Shown piece after piece: positions 59,801 to 64,000 of a stretch of 64,000 bases of DNA (the stretch's first letter is position 1; the number at the start of each line of letters is the position of its first letter). The stretch is taken from NCBI GenBank assembly GCA_965153455.1, contig OZ234503.1, forward strand, positions 3,596,001 to 3,660,000, written 5' to 3'. This DNA is from Sphagnum compactum. Its lineage: Eukaryota > Bryophyta > Sphagnopsida > Sphagnales. The notes beneath the pieces were generated by a model that searched no databases, was not told where the DNA came from, and was given only the letters and a program-made list of their open reading frames with translations. The translations under genes and the position numbers were made by a program.

Positions 59801-59889
59801 TAAGTGCTCTGGGTACCCAAAATATGTCTTTTTATATACCTAAATTAATTATTATTCTGAATTAATTTTATGACAAAATGTAAGTTTTG

Positions 59890-60205
59890 CAATGAATGAA
59901 AAAAACCAGCAACTATTATGGGACCTATATGCGGGTATTGCAAGAGATGCAAAAAAAAAACCAGCGGCTATTATGGAAACAATATGTAGGTATTGCAAGG
60001 AATGTTAGAAAAACCCAGCGAATACCAAGGGACCCATATGCGGGTATTGCAACGAATGAAGAATGTCAGCAACTATTTGTGGCCCATATGCAGGTATTGC
60101 AAGGAATGCAAAATGCCAACGGCTATTATGGGACTTATATGCGGGTATTGCAATGAATGCAAAATGCCTGCGGCTATTTTAGGACTTATATGCGGGTATT
60201 ACATA
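59890..60205 (-). repeat. ~52-bp tandem array, six copies, with the same core inverted
   Basis: '(c)atatgcgggtattgcaa(g/t)gaatg' recurs near 59931, 59986, 60040, 60090, 60141 and 60192 (periods 50-55), with 'ccagc(g/a)(g/a)ctattatggga' between. GCGGGTATTGCA is the inverse of the TGCAATACC(C/T)GC core of the arrays to its left. Confidence 0.8.
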
Positions 60206-60615
60206 TTTGAAAATCTCCTTATGGAATTTATAATAGAAAATGATGTAGGTATTATATGTTTAAAATGTGTGTATTGTTTTAAAACTCTTCAGGTGATGTG
60301 AGTCCTATTATATTAGATGTAAGTATTGCACAATGTTCATTTTGATCTTTGGTTTGATTCTTACATCTCAAGTACTAAGAAAATTATGACAAAGAAGACA
60401 TATGATTAACCATATACCCATAAAACAAGTGTGAGTAGAAGATATTATTATATTGATAAAAGATGTACAAAAATGGGTGCATGAAAAATTATTAAAGAAC
60501 CCAATGAAAAAAAAACGTTGGTTTTCTATAACATATCAAAGGATCGAAATTCAAAATTGGGTAGTCCAAAAAATAAAAGGGCTACAAAACCTAACTAATT
60601 ATATAGAGTGAAACC

Positions 60616-62082
60616 CTAACCCATATCAGTATCTACAATCCCGTGTTTAGCTCGGTATGCAGCTGCTACATTTGCAGCCTTTGTTGCATGACGAGCAGTG
60701 TAAAAATGGCAGCGTTGCATCTCAACCTGAACTGCATTTGCAACGAACTCTTCATGTGTTTGGTCCTGAACCCTATAAACACCCAAAAACCACCAAGTTA
60801 AACCCTAACACACCTTGGATGAAATGCAATAAAAAAACAATAAACATTGCTTATTATTGTTTCTTACCTTCCATGAATCATTCTAGATTCATGAAAATCC
60901 AAAACATCTGCCAACTATTTTGTCGGACTTGTTTTACTGGACTCTCGATCCCAATTTTTCACATCCCATGTTGTCTTCAATTGTCGTGCATATACACAAC
61001 GAGTGGATCGAATCATCCCTTGTAAATTTTCATCCTTCTCCATCCGTGATGTTGCATCTCGAGGCACACTGCCCACACCCCAAACATTGAGGCCCAACAC
61101 CTTTAACAACTGTTCTGAAGCTAATTTGACCAAAGCTGGTTTTGGGAATGGTGGACATTGTTTTGCAACAGCTATTAAGTGATTCCACTCGCGTTGTGCT
61201 TTGGCACGAGCGCGACTAGCAACCTTTTGATCATTCCGCCTTTGCACAACCATTGCATTTCCCAAGATGCGAGCATTCATTTTGGCATGGTCTTGATGTC
61301 GAGGACCTCCTATAGTAGTTGAAGGCCTCCCAAGTTTGGCCTTTTCTGCCACCAAGCCATGCACCTCCTTCAAATGCTCGGTCAACAACCATTTGGAACA
61401 ATATGCGACAGTGCAAGTGCCAACTTTGCACTTCCATTTTCACCCAACCTTCGTCCATTCTTTGTCCTTTCGAGCCAAATTAGGTGGACAAAGAAATGTA
61501 AGTAGTTGAGGAGCCTGGTCAGATTCAGGTTCCGGACCTAAACCAAAAAATGAGAGATCAAAAAACAGAATGCAGATATTACAAAACATAAAATCACATA
61601 ATCACATACTACTCCTATAAACATGAACTGTTTTCAGGTATTGCAATAGAAAAATTTTGACAAAAAAAATCCCGCACCTTCCAACAAATGATGGAAGGTG
61701 CGGATAAAATTAAACTTGAAGAGACTTGTACAATTTTTTTAATCTGTATTTAATCTAATGTCCATAAATTCTAAAACAATCTATACCAAATTGTCATCCT
61801 TGTGTTTCAATTATGATAGAGCACCATTTTGCTCACCATTTGGCTGATCTGATGCAACACTATTTCGGTCACCAATTGCTTCATTTGATGCAGCAATATT
61901 TTGCTCAACAGTTGCCGCATCTAATGTAACAACATGTGGCTCAGCAATTGCCTCATCTCCTGTAGCAACATTTGGCAGAAGAATTGCCTCATCTGTCGCA
62001 ACAACATTTTCCTTATTGACTTCCAACTCACCACCACCGCTTTTCCTCAGTCTTCTTCCCCTAGCCATTACAACCTTTAACC
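60616..62082 (-). pseudogene. three-exon gene model with C2H2 zinc finger, two in-frame stops
   Basis: Exons on the minus strand: about 62082-61837 (Met codon 62068), 61537-60868 and 60772-60616 (stop TAG 60618-60616). Donors GTGAGC and GTAAGA and acceptors TTTAG and TATAG agree, and all phases match, giving ~352 codons. The first exon has repeated VATxEA(I)-like acidic units after MARGRRLRKSGGG. The second has a canonical finger C-x4-C-x12-H-x4-H (CKVGTC...HLKEVH), then a basic segment (RRNDQKVASRARAKAQREW) and LKVLGLNVWGVGSVPRDATS. The third ends AAAYRAKHGIVDTDMG. In-frame TGA (61442-61440) just before the finger and TAG (60917-60915) interrupt exon 2. Family unknown; a DNA-binding role is inferred from the finger. 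It is either a captured host gene or an accessory gene of the element. Confidence 0.6.
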
Positions 62083-62179
62083 CTAAAGAAAAAACCACCA
62101 GTTATTGTTAAATGTTAATTCTAATGAACTAAACCATAAGCAATAACAAAGAAAAATAAAATCCGTCACCATAGAGGAA

Positions 62180-63360
62180 GGTGACGACATTGCTCCCGTC
62201 ACCTTCTTCTCAGCAAAACCACAAAAGAAAGGCGGAGGTCGCCATTTCCTTGTAGCAAAGCCATCAAAGAAGGTGGCGTCAGTTGTCGTCTTCTTCTTCT
62301 TCAATACAAAGTTGCAGCCTTCTTTGCTATGCTACAAGGGAAAAAAAGAAAGCAGCAAAACAAAAGAAGAAAAAGGTGACGGCAGCAAAGCTGCCGTCGC
62401 CTTCTTCTATGCACCTTCTTGCGCAGCAACAAACAAAAAGGAAGAAGGCGACGGCTTCAGAAGAGGAAGAAGGCGATGGCAGCTGCCGTCGCCTTCTTCT
62501 GCTGCGCTGCAGCGCAGCAAAGCAAGAGGAAGAAGAAGGCGACGGCATCGCCTTCTTCTTTGCGATTTCTTGCGCTGCACAAAAAAAAGAATAAGAAGGC
62601 GATGGCAGCGTTGCTGCGCTACGCTGCAGCGCAACTCCAATAGAGGAAGAAGAAGGCGTGCTGCCGTCGCTTTCTTCGTGGAGCTACGTTGCAGTGCAGT
62701 TTCAGAAGAGGAAGAAGAAGGCGACGGCAGCGTAGCTCCACAACAGGAAGAAGAAGGGTATGGCAGTTGCCGTCGCCTTCTTCGCTGCGCTGCGCTGCAG
62801 TGCAGTTCCACAAGAGGAAGAAGAAGGCGACGGCAGCTGCCGTCGCCTTCTTCTATTGCGCTGTAGCGCAGCAAAACAAGAAGAAGAAGAAGGTGACGGG
62901 CCTTCTTCTTTGCGCCTTCTTGCACCGCACAAAAAAAAGAAAGAAGAAGGCGACGATAGCAACGTTGCCATCGCCTTCTTCTTCTTATTTTTTCTTGCAA
63001 CACAAAGAAGAAAAAGAAGGCGATGGCGCCTTCTTTGCTGCGCTGCGCTGCAGCGCAGCTCCATAGAGGAAGAAGAAGGCGACGGCAGCGTTGCTGCCGT
63101 CGCTTTTTTCGTGGAGCTGCGCTGCAGCGCAACTTCAGAAGAGGAAAGAAAAAGCGATGGCAGCTGCCGTCACCTTCTTCGCTACGCTGGGTTGCAGCGC
63201 AGCTCCACAAGAAGACGAAGAAGGCGACGGCAGCAACGCTGCTGTCGCCTTCTTCGTTGCGCTGCGCTGTAGCATAGCTCTAGAAGAGGAAGAAAGCTGC
63301 TGCAGCGCAACTCCACAAGAGAGCTGCCGTCACCTTCTTCTTCTTTTTTTTCCTTGCAAC
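62180..63360. repeat. GC-rich array of alternating inverted units (hairpin satellite)
   Basis: The 18-mer GAAGAAGGCGACGGCAGC and its inverse GCTGCCGTCGCCTTCTTC alternate many times over 1.2 kb, often directly abutting (GGCAGCTGCC centre) and separated by another palindrome, GCTGCGCTGCAGCGCAGC, and by GAGGAAGAAG. Every few tens of bases could therefore form a hairpin or cruciform. Because the unit lacks stop codons in any frame, long open frames exist on both strands; none is credible as a gene. It lies just upstream of the minus-strand C2H2 gene. Confidence 0.85.
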
Positions 63361-63409
63361 GCAAAGAAGAAGAAACAAAACAAACAAACAAGACAAAAGA
63401 AAGGATGCT

Positions 63410-63560
63410 TACCTGGGTCCCGCGTGGGTCGTGCTCGAGCTCCAGCCAAAGCTCCCAGCTCCCCGGCTCCAACAGCTCCAGCTCCAGGCACGCTCCAGCT
63501 CCAGCCAGAGCTCCAGCTCGAGGCTCGCTCCCGCTCGACGGCTCTGGAGCTCTGGCGATG
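63410..63560. other. GAGCTCC/CCAGCTCC-rich GC segment
   Basis: Imperfect repeats of CCAGCTCCAG and GAGCTC words, GC-rich and low-complexity. It could be promoter-proximal sequence of the minus-strand gene or simply another degenerate array. Confidence 0.5.
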
Positions 63561-63579
63561 GAGTGAGGGTGGGAGGGGG

Positions 63580-63690
63580 TGGTAGGTGGTAGGTAGGAGG
63601 GGGGAGGTAGGTGGTAGGTAGGAGGGGGGAGGTAGATGGTAGGTAGGAGGGGGGAGGTAGGTGGTAGGTAGGAGGGGGGAAAGCTTTGGG
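63580..63690 (+). repeat. 25-bp G-rich minisatellite, four copies
   Basis: TAGGTAGGAGGGGGGAGGTA-type units start at 63590, 63615, 63640 and 63665 (exact 25-bp period). Runs of six G with further GG pairs could form G-quadruplexes on this strand. It lies ~130 bp inside the right end of the Mutator-like element. Confidence 0.9.
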
Positions 63691-63825
63691 GTAGAGAAGG
63701 GGTGGAAAAAAAAAATACATGCGGGTAGGGAGGATGGGATTTTTGTTCATCCGCAAAACGGCTTCAACGGGCTCATCCGCAACTGGTGCGTTGGTGGCTG
63801 CTGGTTCACTCCAGCCCTGAGGAGA

Positions 63826-64000
63826 GACGTTATAAATTTCAAAAATCATGATCTCTGGCCTATTTTGGCAGTCAAATGTTTGTTCAACATTTGTCTGTTG
63901 GAAATACGTCCGATAGTTTGCTGGATACACACATCACATGTTGTAGTGGGATTATTGGAAAGCCCATTCTACTGCACTTATCATCCCCACCAACCCTCGC
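63826..64000. other. right edge, nothing identified
   Basis: Flanking DNA outside the Mutator-like element; no gene visible in this short piece. Confidence 0.4.

Larger units (their letters stand above)
57753..63816. mobile_element. 6.06-kb Mutator-like element with a spliced gene and repeat arrays
   Basis: Left terminus GGCCAGAGTGAACCAGCA and inverted right terminus GGCTGGAGTGAACCAGCA both continue as GCCACCAA(T/C)GCACCAGTTG, ~34 of 37 identical. Flanking 9-mers CTGAAGAGA (57744-57752) and CTGAGGAGA (63817-63825) differ at one base and are the likely target duplication. The termini are related to those of the elements at 243 and 40898. Interior: three tandem arrays (58.1-58.5, 59.5-59.8, 59.9-60.2 kb), a minus-strand C2H2 gene model (60616-62082), a hairpin-rich array (62.2-63.35 kb) and a G-rich minisatellite (63.58-63.69 kb). 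No MURA-like transposase recognised. Confidence 0.8.

Noticed and set aside
62273-63585. Long open frames on both strands (up to ~267 codons) rich in Arg, Lys, Ser and Leu
   Set aside because: They arise from the stop-free, self-complementary GAAGAAGGCGACGGCAGC array; opposite strands are open over the same bases and the peptides are low-complexity.

Overview
This window is nuclear DNA from a land plant. The evidence is spliced genes with GT-AG introns and plant-type proteins (a DUF151+UVR nuclease, a plant SMI1/KNR4-like protein, an inositol monophosphatase), sparse genes in long AT-rich spacers, and many decayed plant transposons. The host proteins look only moderately similar to angiosperm relatives as I remember them, and spacers are large, so a fern or other non-seed plant seems likely; this cannot be settled from the window alone.

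Layout. 0-14 kb is transposon and repeat debris: a small Mutator-type MITE (243-588), opposed reverse-transcriptase fragments (1.26-2.67 kb), a SINE-like head, a very AT-rich degenerate satellite (4.5-5.5 kb), two CACTA-like ends (7326, 8751), two tandem-repeat fields (8.8-9.55 and 10.09-10.85 kb), a broken ORF of unknown origin and a gag fragment. 14.6-16.9 kb holds seven or eight well-resolved exons of an inositol monophosphatase whose 5' exons are not visible and whose last intron has a mutated donor. 17.7-20.2 kb is a dead PIF/Harbinger element. 22.7-36.8 kb is the gene-rich part: an apparently intronless DUF151/UVR nuclease gene (24460-25470, +), a three-span membrane protein (27667-28344, -) and an SMI1/KNR4-like protein (34895-36409, -). 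37-40.9 kb shows nothing identifiable. 40898-46896 is a 6.0-kb Mutator-like element with a perfect 9-bp target duplication; it carries a ~4-kb foldback structure enclosing PIF1-like helicase remains. 49.9-52.1 kb is a dead hAT transposase split by a 588-bp inverted-repeat element, and 55.8-57.1 kb a dead gag region. 57753-63816 is a second ~6.1-kb Mutator-like element with closely related termini. Inside it are a three-exon gene model encoding a C2H2 zinc finger (with two in-frame stops), three tandem arrays, and a 1.2-kb GC-rich array of hairpin-forming repeats.

The most novel material is the Mutator-like family: one terminal sequence frames a 0.35-kb MITE and two different 6-kb cargo elements, and a further single end lies in an intron of the monophosphatase gene. 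I see no MURA-type transposase in any of them, so they are probably mobilised in trans. Coordinates of broken elements are approximate; exon boundaries given for the monophosphatase and the C2H2 gene were checked for splice dinucleotides and phase.
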